Shown here: positions 1 through 11,009 of the stretch, in pieces
Layout of the letters: each line of letters opens with the position of its first letter
Numbering within the stretch: position 1 is the stretch's first letter
NCBI GenBank assembly: GCA_037157565.1
Contig: JAZHRO010000039.1
Location: 47,554,001 to 47,618,000, forward strand
Direction: 5' to 3'
DNA length: 64,000 nucleotides
Source of the DNA: Thalassia testudinum
Lineage: Eukaryota; Streptophyta; Magnoliopsida; Alismatales; Hydrocharitaceae
The notes under the pieces: model-generated
Told to the model about the DNA's origin: nothing
The model's database searches: none
Seen by the model: only the letters and a program-made list of their open reading frames with translations
Position numbers and translations under genes: made by a program

Positions 1-1
1 A

Positions 2-133
2 TGGAGAAGGCCTCATGTCTCCAAAGCCATCCATTATTTGCTTGACCCGGTTGAATATCAAACAGAGTATGTAAAAGCAGAATCAACTCCTCCGCGAAAG
101 CAAAGGAAAGTTGAGTCTATTTCTCACATTTAA
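2..133 (+). CDS. Possible C-terminal exon of an unidentified protein at the window edge
   Basis: One frame is open from base 2 to a TAA at 131-133. It encodes WRRPHVSKAIHYLLDPVEYQ, then TEYVKAESTPPRKQRKVES and ISHI. The mix of a structured segment and a basic PPRKQRK tail looks more protein-like than chance. I do not recognise the family, the 5' side is outside the window, and 44 codons is short. It could equally be transposon-derived. Confidence 0.3.
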   Translation, partial: WRRPHVSKAIHYLLDPVEYQTEYVKAESTPPRKQRKVESISHI

Positions 134-870
134 AAAAAAAAATTATGTGAAACTGATGCTCCATCATATCTTTTTGAGATAGTAGCTGTTTTGTATGATA
201 TTTATGTCATTAACCTTAGCAAATATATAGAAGTTTGTTGCTTTTTTCCTGAAAGAGATTTTGTTGCATATTTTGTATGCTAAATTCTCTTTGGAAATGG
301 AGAGTTCTATTAAAAAATATAAGTTTTTTTCCTGAAGATCCAAGTCCATCATCCTGACATTAAGTGAGCAGTCCTTGTTGGAAGGTACAGGGTGTAAGGG
401 AAAGAGAAACTTCAGTCCAGTAGTTGAATACTAGAGAGAATAGAGTGCACCAGCATAGGACCAAGCCAACCTGTCTGGCAAGTTGGACCAAGAGCTAACC
501 TTGTACCAGTTGGTTGGAGAAATTTAATGGTTTCGAAAGAGCGCTGGTGAAATATTTTACTATTTATTTTGGGATTGACAAAGATTTCTGCCTAGAGTCT
601 CTTGGTTTCTAGAGGTAGTTGTCAGCCTTTGCAGCAAGGTGGCTAACTACTTTGTGCCTATACTTCACTCAGGAGAGGACTTTCTTTTTTAGAAGGATAG
701 GTGGTGCTCAGCTGGTCATTCACAGATGATTTTCCTTGCCTTTTTGGCGTCAACAGCAAATTAGGATGCTTGAGTTGCTGATTGCTGGAGTCCTCCCAAT
801 GATGATGGCATGCTGAAAGGATATGATACCCCATTTTTCTACTGGCACTCTATCTGATAGCTAGACTGAT
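134..870. other. No gene recognised
   Basis: AT-rich near 134-350, then mixed sequence. Weak, broken LINE-like fragments may begin near 500, but nothing can be placed reliably before about 880. Confidence 0.4.
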
Positions 871-879
871 GATCTCCTC

Positions 880-1580
880 CGGTGGCTGGATTCGCTGAGG
901 AATGTGTAGTCAGGGAGTGGGATAGGCTCCTTGGTTTGGGAAGATGGGGATTTATCCGTGAAGAAGGCTTATAATAAACTAAGATCTCCAGCTCAGTTGA
1001 GAGTGGTGATCCTCTCCAGTGGATGGATTAGCTGAGGAATGGAAGGCGCTCCCGCTCAGTTGAATCCTCCATCATCCATATTGCAGGTTGATCTGCCAAG
1101 TCAAATGCCCCTCAAAAGTCAGAATTTGTGCTTGGCTCCTATGGAGAGGTCTGACCGTCACAAAGGAATTCAAATTAGCATAGCCTGCAGTGAAGGACAT
1201 TTCTTGTGTCACTTGCACACATATCTTCCCTTTTCAAAAAAAAAAAAAAAAAAACACTGCACTATCTTTTCTGAATGCAACTTTACAAGGCAGAATCAAC
1301 TGGCTTTAGATGGGTCAATGTCACAGCTTTGGAAGCTTTTTGGCCCTCCTCTCACCTTGGTAGATGTGAAAATTGAACTGTACTCTTTCAATCTAGGTTG
1401 GAGAGGGCAAGGGCTTTGGCTGTGTTGTGGTCCATCTGGCTAGAGAGGAATGGTATACTGTTTAGGAGGATGAGGCCATAGGTAGAAAATGTTCTGCATT
1501 ATGTGTCACTTTTAGCTTCTGTGAGGGGATGCCTGCAAGACTTGCCCATGCAATATCTTTCTTTGATGTTTAATAAATTA
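880..1580 (+). pseudogene. L1-type LINE relic, 3' part of ORF2 (zinc-binding RT-associated domain)
   Basis: Broken frames on the plus strand read SLVWEDGDLSVKKAY (near 925-985), IWQVKCPSKVRIFAWLLW (near 1075-1145) and LWSIWLERNGILFR (near 1420-1470). This is the order seen in the zf-RVT region at the C-terminus of plant L1 ORF2. There are several stops and shifts and an A17-18 run near 1238-1255. It is dead and 5'-truncated. Confidence 0.6.
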
Positions 1581-2359
1581 AGAAGCAACTAAATTAGAGT
1601 AGCCACCCTTCCACTTTTCAGGGAAAAAGTGCTAGCGTTAACCTGATGGACTGATGTTCAGACTGCTTTGACCAGTCTGGTCCTGTCTAACAAAACCATT
1701 TTGGGACTTTTATTTAAGTCACATGTACGAGAGAACCCCTACCTCAGGCCCTCCCCAAAAGTACAGGTTCAAATATTTTTGTATTAGATCTAGGTTTTTG
1801 GATGTTCTTTGTTATAATATTTTTCTAAACTTTTTCTTGTTGTTTGTGCTTGTACATTGGTTATCTTACTTGCATATTTGTTGGTGGGATTTGTATTTTA
1901 ATGAATATGTTATACATGTATTTAATGTTATAGAGGTTTCAGAAATCCAATCCTAACAGTCTGATTGCTTGAAAGAAGGCAGCCTAGTTTCATCTTGTTT
2001 TATGGATGCACACATCATGACAATGTCATAACCATTTGACCAATCAGAAACACTCATTAGACTATGTTGAACCTGAATTGTAGCTTTTCCAATTCAACAT
2101 CAGGTTCCATTTTTTAAACCTTCTTCTGGTGTTTCTTACTATTACAAATGCCAATTGGTGACATCAATGCCTTGTCCAAGTGTAACCTTGGGTGAACAAT
2201 GTGCCTTAACTTTTCAAAGAAGAAAAAAAAAATGAACCAAAGAAAGTGCCTTCGCGTAAAGGACAAAGCTGCAAGATCATGCTCAGTCATGTGTTGGAAC
2301 CTTTCGCATAGAACTAGTACCTGGATCTGCAAGGACTGAGGGCATTTGGAGAACAAAGG
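1581..2359. other. No gene recognised
   Basis: Mixed AT-rich sequence between the L1 relic and the copia relic. Short open frames on both strands show no recognisable domain. No 3' LTR of the adjacent copia element could be found here. Confidence 0.4.
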
Positions 2360-2419
2360 GAAGGAACAGTCTACCCGTCTTTACATAGAAAACAAATAAT
2401 GTTGCATGAGAACTGCCAA

Positions 2420-4011
2420 CTAGGCAGCAAGTGAGCATAATGCAGCAGGCCCAAGCTGCATTATGGATCTTCCTCTTTTAGTCGCCTGACTCAACCAAGA
2501 TAAAAGAAGGCTTAGCCCCAAGCTAGGTAGTCTCTTTGCAGAGTTCCATGACACATTTCCTTTGTAAAAGAACCATGCCACAAGAGTTTTTGGCAACTTT
2601 AATGCCCACAAAATATCTCGAATTGCCCGAAGCCTTTGTAACAAAGGTAGCCTACAAGAAGTCTCCAATTTCTGAATTCCTGTGCCATCATCACCAGTAA
2701 GAATCATGTCATCCATCTAACCTGCCAAAATCACAGCACCTACTTCCTGCATCTTGCAAAATAGAATGATCGAAGGTGGGTCTCAGAAAATCAATCTTCT
2801 AAATTTTCCCATTAACCCTCTCAAACCATGCTCTTAGGCTTTGTTTCACGCCATATATAGCCTTCCTCATACGTTAGATCTTCTCTCCCTTAACCACATA
2901 ACCCGGTGGTTGATTCATGTAAACTTATGTAAGTTGCCATATAGAAAAACATTCTTGACATCAAATTGATACAACGACCATTATTTTAACTCGAATAGAA
3001 TTATGCCGAGCAACATGGGAGAAAGTATCAAAATAATCTACTCCATAAGTTTAGGCATAACCCTTCGCTACCAGCCTTGCCTTCAAGTGCTCAACAGTGC
3101 CATTCGATTTGTACTTAATTGTATAAACACATATGTCGTCAACTACGATGTCCCCAACAAGCGGATCTGTCAACTCCCAGGTGCACCTTGCGGTGAGGGC
3201 GACCATCTCCTTATCCATAGCCATTCTCCTAAGGTCTTGCATAGCTTCATGACAATTCTTGGAAACTAACATTGCAAATAAAATCATAGAAAAAATTTGC
3301 AAAGCAGGACTAAGTTGATCAACAACAATATAGTGTGACATAGGATGGAGAGTATAACTTACAACCTTTCTCAAAGCAATAGGCAAATCTTTTGGTTGCT
3401 ATGGTAGAGGAACATTCGGATCAGATGTAGATAGGGAGGAGTCAAATGGACTCTTCTCAGGAACTTCCACCTGCATAGAAGGCAAAGGTATTGACACATG
3501 ATCCTTAGGGTGACACTCATAGGTAGGGTAAGCGACTTCAGAGAAGAGCCTTCATTAAAGAAATAAGGTACTCTTTCAAAGGACACATTAACAAAAACAT
3601 AGTATATATGTCCTATAGGATTAAAACAGCGATACCCTTTCTGGGTATGAGAGTATCTTAGAAACACACACTTGATAGACCTCAGTGAGAGTTTATCAGC
3701 AACTTTAAAAAGATGAACAAAACATGTTTAATCAAAAATCCGTAGTGGTAAGCTAAAGAGTTCAACATCAGCCTATAAAATGTGTAAGGGAATGGCACCA
3801 TTAATTACGAAGAGGGAACCGTGTTAACGAGACATGTGGCAACGAAAATAGCATCACCAGGAAGTGTTTAGGAACTTTCATGGTAATAAAAAAAATATTT
3901 ATGATGAAGCTTTCTCTTAGTTATGTCCTACTGGGAGGTATAAGCATAAGATATCTATTGGATAGTGTCATTCTGAGGAATAAAATCCTAAATACCCTTT
4001 TTCATAAACTC
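2420..4011 (-). pseudogene. Copia integrase C-terminal part and reverse transcriptase, degenerate
   Basis: Downstream of the insertion the minus strand reads FLRYSHTQKGYRCFNP (integrase end, about 3620-3665), then RT: RCTWELTDPLVGD and HLKARLVAKGYA (about 3051-3180). Further on come RKAIYGVKQSLRAWFER and a corrupted YVDD box reading MDDMILTGDD (about 2687-2716). Multiple stops and shifts; not functional. Confidence 0.75.
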
Positions 4012-4016
4012 AAGAG

Positions 4017-4331
4017 GGTGAAGGTTTTAATAAAACTAAAACTTTGTTTTATTGAAAAAACTCAAGGAGAAACAAAGGGATTTGGTATCTTTATATAGAG
4101 AGACCAATCCTATTTCAACTCCTGATCCTATTCACTAAATGAGGAAATCAAATGTCAAACAAATCTCTCCATATCTCTCAAATCCTAAATAATAAAACCA
4201 AATCCTAATCATCTTTCTAAATACTAAAAATAGAAAAAATCAAAAATAGGAAAATAGGAAAAACAAAATTTGGAAACTGGATTTTTCCTTCACTTAACAT
4301 CGGGCTTTTCTTTGATGTGGAGATTGTAACA
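4017..4331 (-). repeat. 3' LTR of the nested LARD-like element
   Basis: Aligns along its length with 6938-7250: shared TTAATAAAAC start region, the CAATCCTATTTCAACTCCTG-like middle, and the CTTTTCTT...GTGGAGA end. The TG terminus has decayed to GG at 4017-4018. Ends at TAACA before the purine tract. Confidence 0.85.
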
Positions 4332-4640
4332 TTTCCCCCCAAGTTGGATGTGCATGATCCAACCTGAGAAAGCACTACTTGCATGTGTGTAGGTCGTCTA
4401 CGCACGGACTTTGTCTTCAACGGGAATCAATCCCAAGCACAAACTTAAACTAAAACTTGAGTACAAAAAATACTTGAACTTCAATTGAACTGAAGTAAAC
4501 ACGAATTTGATTACTTCAACTGCACTTCAACTAACTAGCAAGTCCAACTAGGATAGGTTCCCAAGCACTAATATTCATTGATCTCTAGGAAAAAAATCTC
4601 CACACTAAGAGGAGTAAAGCTGGGTCTAGGCATTAATCAA

Positions 4641-4870
4641 GGTTTTAAATGTCGATTTCGATGCCGTTTATATAAATATTTAAATGCACATTTTGGAGAT
4701 GTCATGGAAACATTCGTATTTCGATGTCAAACTTCGACGATTTTGATACCTCGAAAATAGTTCATTTCAAAGGCACATCGAGAGCATGCCGACAAAAATG
4801 GCAAAAATATTCAAAATGATTAAAATTTTAAAAATATCTCAAACTTAAATAACTTTTATGTAAGAATAAG
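4641..4870 (+). repeat. hAT-like repeat fragment related to the element at 26716-27120
   Basis: Begins CAAGGTTTTAAATGTCGATT and shares with the reverse complement of 26716-27120 the order: terminal AAGGTTT, TTTCGATG/ACG, AAATGCACATTT, GCATGCCGA, ATGGCAAAA and TTTTAAAAATA. A second CAAGGTTTTAAATATCG start occurs at about 5406. The right boundary is unclear because further repeats follow. Confidence 0.5.
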
Positions 4871-6937
4871 AATGTTACACCTTAATATTTATTTATGTGC
4901 AACATTTAGTCTACAATATCATGTTCAAGTTCAATAATCAAATATCAAATAATTACCAACTAAATTAAATTAAAAAAAGAAAAAATATATGACATTTATT
5001 CAAACTCGTAAATAGATCAATCACCATTGGATATAATAGATTCTAAATGAATTATTAATGATACATAAGATTTGTTGTGTTTTCCCTTCTTTTTTTTATT
5101 TTGTACTTCTATTTTTTACTTTTCCTATGCCTCAAAACTATACATTTTCCAAATCATCAAATAGGCATCAAATTAGAATTTGAAATATAGTTGTAGAATA
5201 GATTTAGTCTATAATCAGGGATAGATGTAGAATCAAACCTAAAAAAAAGAACGAAAGTAGCAGCAACAGCAACGAAGAAGAGTAGCAACAACAACAATGG
5301 AGGAGAAGAACGAGAGCAGTAGGTAGAAGCGAAGGAGAAGAATGGGGGAAGTGCAGCAGCTACCAGCCACAATGAAGAGGAATGGGAGAAGTCAGAAGAG
5401 CAGCCAAGGTTTTAAATATCGAGATTGTATCGACAAGTCAAAAAGAGGATATATCGTGTGATACATTGATGATATCGGGAAATTATGGTAAAATCATTTA
5501 AAATGACCTTATATGGCTCAAAATGACGCAAATTTAATGAAATTAACATTTTTAATGATTAATAAATGCATAAAGAAATGTGTAGAAGATCAAAATCATA
5601 AATTTTGAATGAAAATATAATGTAAATGCGTTACTAGTGGTGTTTACTTGGTTACGAGAAACGATTCTAAATAGTTGTAGTTGCCTTACGTCGGTGAAAA
5701 TTTCTTCTCTTAAGGAGAATATAATATTCAAATTGGGAATTCAAGTAGGTAAAGGAGAAGGGAAGAGTGTTATGTTTAGTTTTTCATTAGTTATTAGAGT
5801 TAGTATCAACTAAGCATGAATTGAAGCTTTAATAGAATCTTTTCTTAGTTAAGCGTAAAAAAAATTTCAATTTTCATTGGGTACGAATATTTAATTCATT
5901 GAGAGCAGTAGCAAGTTCTAGGCTTGAACATTCTCTTCTCCCTTCTCCTCCTGCCCTTTATCACTGTGTGATGCTGCGAGCCACAATGCATAGTAGCAGT
6001 AGCAAGAGCCCTTTATGCAGTAACTAGCAGCAGTCTAATAGTAGTGTCGCGCAATGTACGCAACCCAACAGGCAACAACATGTAGACTAACATGCCATCA
6101 ATATGTCACTGGAATTGTCGGCATGCTGCCGGCATCCCTGTGTTTTGATAACTTTTTCATATCAACATGGTACCCCATTCAAAAACTCCATTTCATCGGC
6201 ATATTGGCTTCATGTAGACAACATTTTGATCATTAGCATTCGCAGATGGGGTTGAGCTTGTGGCTCAATTTCCCCACCACTCAACATCTTTTACATTGAT
6301 GACACAACCCAAACCTCCAAAGCTTTCTTTTAGGCAAGGCACAACCTATATGGACATAACTTTGGCAACCTCTATAGTGGTCGCAATGGTAGTAGAAGAC
6401 AAAGACAATAACAGTAGTGCCCACATATCGGAAATGTTCCCAAGTAGTAGTAAAGGAGGCCTCGCTTCTAAATCAATAGCAACATGAGTACTCTCTAGTC
6501 CCTTGAATTAATACAAAGGCCAAAATATTGATCTCACAAGTCACCATAGTCGAATCCCGTTCAACCATGATGTTGGCCACATATGTACTTTACATGCACG
6601 AAGCACAATAAGTTGGATCAAACTGAGAAAGAACTCTGCAATCCGGTTTAGAGGCATAGCGTGGAATCACTAATCCACACAACAAAGATGCTACTTGTTG
6701 GAGAGGCCCTACGTGATAAGGAAGAAGGCCAACAACACCTTCATGGATCGGCGATGGAGAGTGATAGGGCCAAGGGACATGCCTTGGCCTTCTTCAGTGG
6801 CTACTGGCGAAGCATAGTGTTGCCAACACAGGCCCAGTGATCAATTATGCTTCTCAAACCATGGAGGAGGCTAGCTACACTCCTCTAGTATATGGTAGAG
6901 CATATGACCTTCCCAATAAAGACCTACTCTGATATCA

Positions 6938-7250
6938 TGTGGAGTCTTTAATAAAACTAGAACAATTATTTCATTGAAAGGAACTCAAGAAGAAACAAGG
7001 GGACTCGATCTCTTTACATAAAAGACCAATACTATTCCAACTCCTAATCCTATTCACTATATAAGGAAATCAAATCTCAAACAAATCTCTCCATATCTCT
7101 CAAATCCTAAACAATAAAATCAAATCCTAATCATTTTTCTAAATACTAAAAATGAAAAAAAAAAAAATGAAAATAAGAAGAATAGAATTTGGAATGTGGA
7201 GTTTTCCTCCACTTAACTTGGGGCTTTTCTTCAGCGTGGAGACTCCAACA
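6938..7250 (-). repeat. 5' LTR of the nested LARD-like element
   Basis: Starts TGTGGAGTCTTTAA and ends GACTCCAACA on the plus strand. It contains the same AT-rich core as the 4017 copy and an internal ACATAAAAGA stretch on the transcript 5' side. Confidence 0.85.
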
Positions 7251-7570
7251 AAGAGCATTATCACCGCAAAAAAAATTGATGCCGGTAGAATAAATATTTT
7301 GAACTTCATTAAAAAATTTTGGAATTACAAAATTAATCTTTGATTGATCCTTCATTAAAAAAGTCCAAGACAAACAACTAAAATCATCCATAAAAATGAC
7401 AAATATCGAAACTCAAAACAATTGTTTGCATGACATGAACCCCATGCATCACAATAAATCAAATGAAATGGGACTCCAAGTATTTTCTTGGGGTGGAAAA
7501 GACACACAATGATGTTGCCAAAGCTAATAACACAATCTAAGGAGAGTGGTATAGAAGAATCTAGAAACAT
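7251..7570 (-). pseudogene. Copia integrase, N-terminal part, broken by insertion
   Basis: Frames read FHLIYCDAWG (catalytic D region), DDFSCLSWTFLMKDQS, then FNEVQNIYSTGINFFCGDNAL, where the frame is cut exactly at the nested LTR element. The D,D part of the D,D-35-E core is recognisable. The other half lies beyond the insertion, near 3371-4011. Confidence 0.7.
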
Positions 7571-7759
7571 CTGTCAAAGTCTTGTAGCAGAGGGGTGACA
7601 TGGACAGTAGTGCCAAAGATGATAATCGTCAGAGATTCATGCAGCACTAGCAAAAACTTAAGGGATGTCAAGGTAACATAGCACATCTTTCTCAATCCCC
7701 CAACCGGTCATCGTCCTTATCTGAATGTCCTTGAAGAAAATAAAATGTTCATCAAATAT

Positions 7760-8300
7760 CACCTAAGTGAAGTTCTTTACATAATCTATAGACGAACAAG
7801 CTTAAGGGAAATTCTGGAGTACAATGTAATGTAGAAGTAAATTGAACATCTCCAACAATAGTAGCAACCAAATATGACCCAGATAGTGGTAATACCAAAG
7901 GACCATTGTAATGATGTAAGAGCATCCTTCTTACTAGTAAGGTGATTGGATGCACCAGAGTTGACCACCCAAGAGGTGGGAGATGTCATAGTCAGATTGG
8001 CTGTAGTATTTGCAAAGTCTACAAAGGAAGTAGAAGCAAATGGTGTATCTGCAGAAAGAGTGGCATGTCGAAGTAGTTGTAGCAAATGGGCATAATCATA
8101 TGAGGAGAGAGATGGAAGTCCACCGGGAGAGAACTCCTGAGTCACAGTAGAGTTGGCACGATTTGGTTGTCCAAACTTGGCCCAACACTAGTCTGATGAG
8201 TGATTAGTCCACTTGCAGTGAATGCAAGGCTCATAAGTACACTCGCTGCCTCTACGCCTTCCACGACCTACTCCAACCCCCCTACGCCCACCATGAATAG
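7760..8300 (-). pseudogene. Copia gag CCHC knuckle and aspartic protease, degenerate
   Basis: Minus-strand frames read CIHCKWTNHSSDQCW (near 8190-8240), a CX2CX4HX4C knuckle, and then WVVNSGASNHLTS (near 7920-7970). The latter is the copia protease active site with the catalytic Asp of DSGA changed to Asn. Flanking Ser- and Thr-rich sequence is typical of copia gag-pol linkers. Confidence 0.75.
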
Positions 8301-8834
8301 CAAAGGAAGACGTCTCAGTAGGAGTCATAGACTGTGCAGGAATCGATGCCACCATGCTCACATCTAGGGAGATCTTCTAGAGCTTCCATAGATTGACTCC
8401 ATCAGGGATATCCTCCATAGCAAGAATCTAATCACAAGTAGGTTGATATCTAGAACTCAGGCCATCTGGGAATCTGTAGACCTACCATAGTTGTTGTTGT
8501 TCGATCTGTGTATCACAGCATGAGGGTTGAAACACATTCAACTCCCTAAATAAGGCTTCCACCTCAATATAGTAATCAACTAGATAGTGTTCTCCTTAAG
8601 TGGACCAAATCCGACGATATGTCTACAAGGTGGGCATGGTTGGGTTTCTAAGAAAATTTCTTAACTAAGCTATCCCATATCTCCTTAGTTGTCTTCTTCT
8701 ATAACAAATTGGTTGCAATCTAAGGCTCAATACTATTCATCATTCAATTCATCACTAAATAGTTGTCTTGTATCCATCTTTCAAAATCTAATGACTAAGC
8801 TTAAAGGTGTCTTAGTCAAAATATAGAGCCTCTT

Positions 8835-9400
8835 TTGTCTTTCAACAAAAATCTAGAATGCTTGAGACCAAAAAAGATAGTTTTGGACACCGTTACGCTT
8901 CATAGAGGTGCCTTAAATCACTACCAACGTAAAGGAAGCCATGGGTTGGACTTCGAGAGAAGAGGGTCTAGACGTTGTCATGTGGAGTTAGAAGTCAATG
9001 AAGAAATTAGAAGTCAGATCAAATCAGAAGCAAGAGGATGCAAGTGAGCACGTCTTGAGTCACATCAAGAGGTGCACGCAACCTAAAATACAGGAAGAGG
9101 CCTTGAGGACCACCAATCGGGTCCTTAAAGACCCAACAAACCAGCTCCAGCAGCCCTTGGCAATGCTACTGGGTGGCATGGGTGCTACAGCAGCCCCTAG
9201 TGGTGTTGTCTGCACTGCTGCTGGGCTGACAATGCTGCTATGGGCAGCAGCACGGCAGGCGACGCTGCTATGGGTAGTAACAGTAGTGGCAGCGCTGCTG
9301 CTTGGAGAAGGCAGAATCTGAGGAAGAGAGAGAGAGAAGATCTTCTCTCATTCCCTAGGATTTTGGTGGGAAGGTATCAGGGCACGAAGAGCTCAGGACC
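8835..9400 (-). other. Leader/gag 5' region of the copia element, no intact frame
   Basis: Lies between the copia primer-binding site and the gag-protease relic. It is rich in CAGCAG/CTGCTG triplets (about 9140-9300) and contains GAGAGAGAGAG at 9329. Plus-strand open frames here are shadows without recognisable domains. Confidence 0.45.
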
Positions 9401-9418
9401 TACCCTGTTTTGATACCA

Positions 9419-9553
9419 TGTTAGAAGAGAAAAGAATGCTGTAATTTCTCAAAAGAAACCCTAACTCTTTTTTTATAGTGAAAAGCTATGGATAAAGAAC
9501 AAGGAAGATCCACAATAAAATAACAATTAAGGAAAATACCCCTGGACATAACA
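9419..9553 (-). repeat. 5' LTR of the decayed copia element
   Basis: On the plus strand it begins TGTTAGAAGAG directly after the inverted primer-binding site and most likely ends at CATAACA (9553), giving matching TGTTA/TAACA ends. The outer limit is inferred, as no second LTR was available for comparison. Confidence 0.5.
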
Positions 9554-10463
9554 TACTCAAGCACATTTTATCTGTATCCTTCCTCTGTGAGTTATTGCTA
9601 TTCATCCCTTCAAAGAGTCACCCAAAGTTTGAAATAGTTGGTGGAAGGGATCTCTTGCTGGGACCACCTGCTTAGCACGTGGCAATCCTGGGACAGAGGG
9701 TGTCATGTACAAGCCCAAAACAGTCAGCTTTGCCTTGGAGCATTTGAGCTCTGGACACTAATTAAGAGGGGGTGTTTTTCTACTTTGAAGGACCAAGCTT
9801 GCTTCACCAAATTTTTGTAATCGATGACTACCCATCCAGGGTCTAAAGAAGCAGAATGCCTCTGCATTTGCCCTAACTGGCTTCATGAGCATGTGGTCAC
9901 TTATTCCAGATTTACATTCTCAGTTCTCACCATCACAAATTGTTAGAAGCCCTTTGAATTAGCAAAGGTCATATCAAGGTGGCAAGAAATTCAGCCTTTT
10001 CTGATGGAGAGATCTGACCATTACAGGGCATTGTCATTCATAGAGATATAGGATCTCCTAGCATCTATAGCAGGCAGCAGTGATTCCTGCATGCTTCTTG
10101 AGCATATGCTCAATGTCCTCTTTTTTTTTTTTTTATTTCATCATCCTCTGCAACATAATGAAGTCACCTAGCATAAGCCACAGCCCTATACGGTTAGCTA
10201 CGAATATGGGATAGTGGTTTTGGTGCATTAAATTTGTTCTGTGGAATGATACATTAATATGTGATATAGTGATGACTGATTGCAAGATTGCAGTTACATG
10301 GGTGTTACTTTAGTTTGAACCAATTCTTAGGGCTTTAAATTGCATGAATCATATGCAAATTCTTTTTATCTATAAAATTGAGGACCCAGTAGATGATGCT
10401 TTTTTCTGTGAACATTGTTTGTCCATTGTAGGCTTTCTAAGTAAGGTTTCATTTCATCTTTAG
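9554..10463. other. Sequence upstream of the eL34 exons, probably intron
   Basis: Contains a T-run near 10122-10136 and ordinary AT-rich DNA. I searched for eL34 N-terminal coding sequence and saw none. Confidence 0.4.
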
Positions 10464-10573
10464 ATTCCACATCTGAGGCCTGCTGAATACAAGCGAACTA
10501 GACTGTCTAGAAATTGCTGTACCGTCAACCGTGCATATGGTGGTGTGCTGTCTGGAAGTGCTGTTAGGGAAAG
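10464..10573 (+). CDS. RPL34: eL34 penultimate exon
   Basis: 110 nt, starting at Ile of the [11 protein letters not shown] motif right after the acceptor AG and ending GAA AG before donor GTAAAT. The last codon is completed by the next exon (AG plus G, Arg). It contains the odd TGC TGT (Cys-Cys) pair where family members have charged residues. Confidence 0.85.
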
Positions 10574-10645
10574 GTAAATCACTTGTTATATTGAAAAGTG
10601 AAAATGGTGACGAATTTGCATCCTGCATTAACCAATTCGTTTTAA

Positions 10646-10747
<102 letters not shown>

Positions 10748-11002
10748 GCAACTACCCAGTGGAAACTTGAAAGGCTTTCCATAATTCATTCCCTTGGAAA
10801 AATCTTGTGAAGCTTCTGTGTTTTGATGGCAACTTCCATGGTTTTTGTTGTTGGAGCGATTCAGTTTTCCAAGTCCTTTTGGCCCTGGAGATTGTACTGT
10901 AGTTTAATCATCTTCATGCTATTATCAATGAATATCATTCCTTTTTCTAGATTGCATTATCACATGCCTTGTGCCTCTTTAAATTTTGGTTATTTGGTCT
11001 TG

Positions 11003-11008
11003 AATAAA
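11003..11008 (+). terminator. Possible polyadenylation signal AATAAA for the eL34 copy
   Basis: AATAAA lies about 255 bp after the eL34 stop, in a T-rich stretch typical of a plant 3' UTR (many TTT and TGT words from 10800 on). Position and composition fit; use is unproven. Confidence 0.4.
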
Positions 11009-11009
11009 C

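Larger units (their letters stand above)
4017..7250 (-). mobile_element. Non-coding (LARD-like) LTR retrotransposon nested in copia integrase
   Basis: LTRs at 4017-4331 and 6938-7250 (about 315 bp) in direct orientation, flanked by the 5-bp duplication aagag (4012-4016 and 7251-7255). A purine tract (GGGGGGAAA on the minus strand, 4332-4340) adjoins the left LTR. A primer-binding site TGATATCAGAGT (minus, about 6926-6937) adjoins the right LTR, so the element reads on the minus strand. The 2.6-kb interior has no coding domain that I can find; it carries hAT-like and AT-rich repeats. Length and lack of genes fit a large non-autonomous LTR derivative. Confidence 0.88.
2360..9553 (-). mobile_element. 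Decayed Ty1/copia retrotransposon, 5' LTR present, 3' LTR not found, split by a nested LTR element
   Basis: Minus-strand copia. The 5' LTR is about 9419-9553, followed inward by a primer-binding site TGGTATCAAAACAG (complement of 9405-9418). Then come a gag-like leader, CCHC knuckle, protease, integrase and reverse transcriptase in Ty1/copia order down to about 2420. All domains carry stops and frameshifts. A separate LTR element (4017-7250) sits inside the integrase. RNase H and the 3' LTR appear deleted at the low-coordinate end. Confidence 0.75.

Noticed and set aside
2114..2356. 80-codon minus-strand frame beside the copia relic
   Set aside because: No domain recognised and it contains a poly-Phe run from an A-rich stretch; I could not link it to RNase H.
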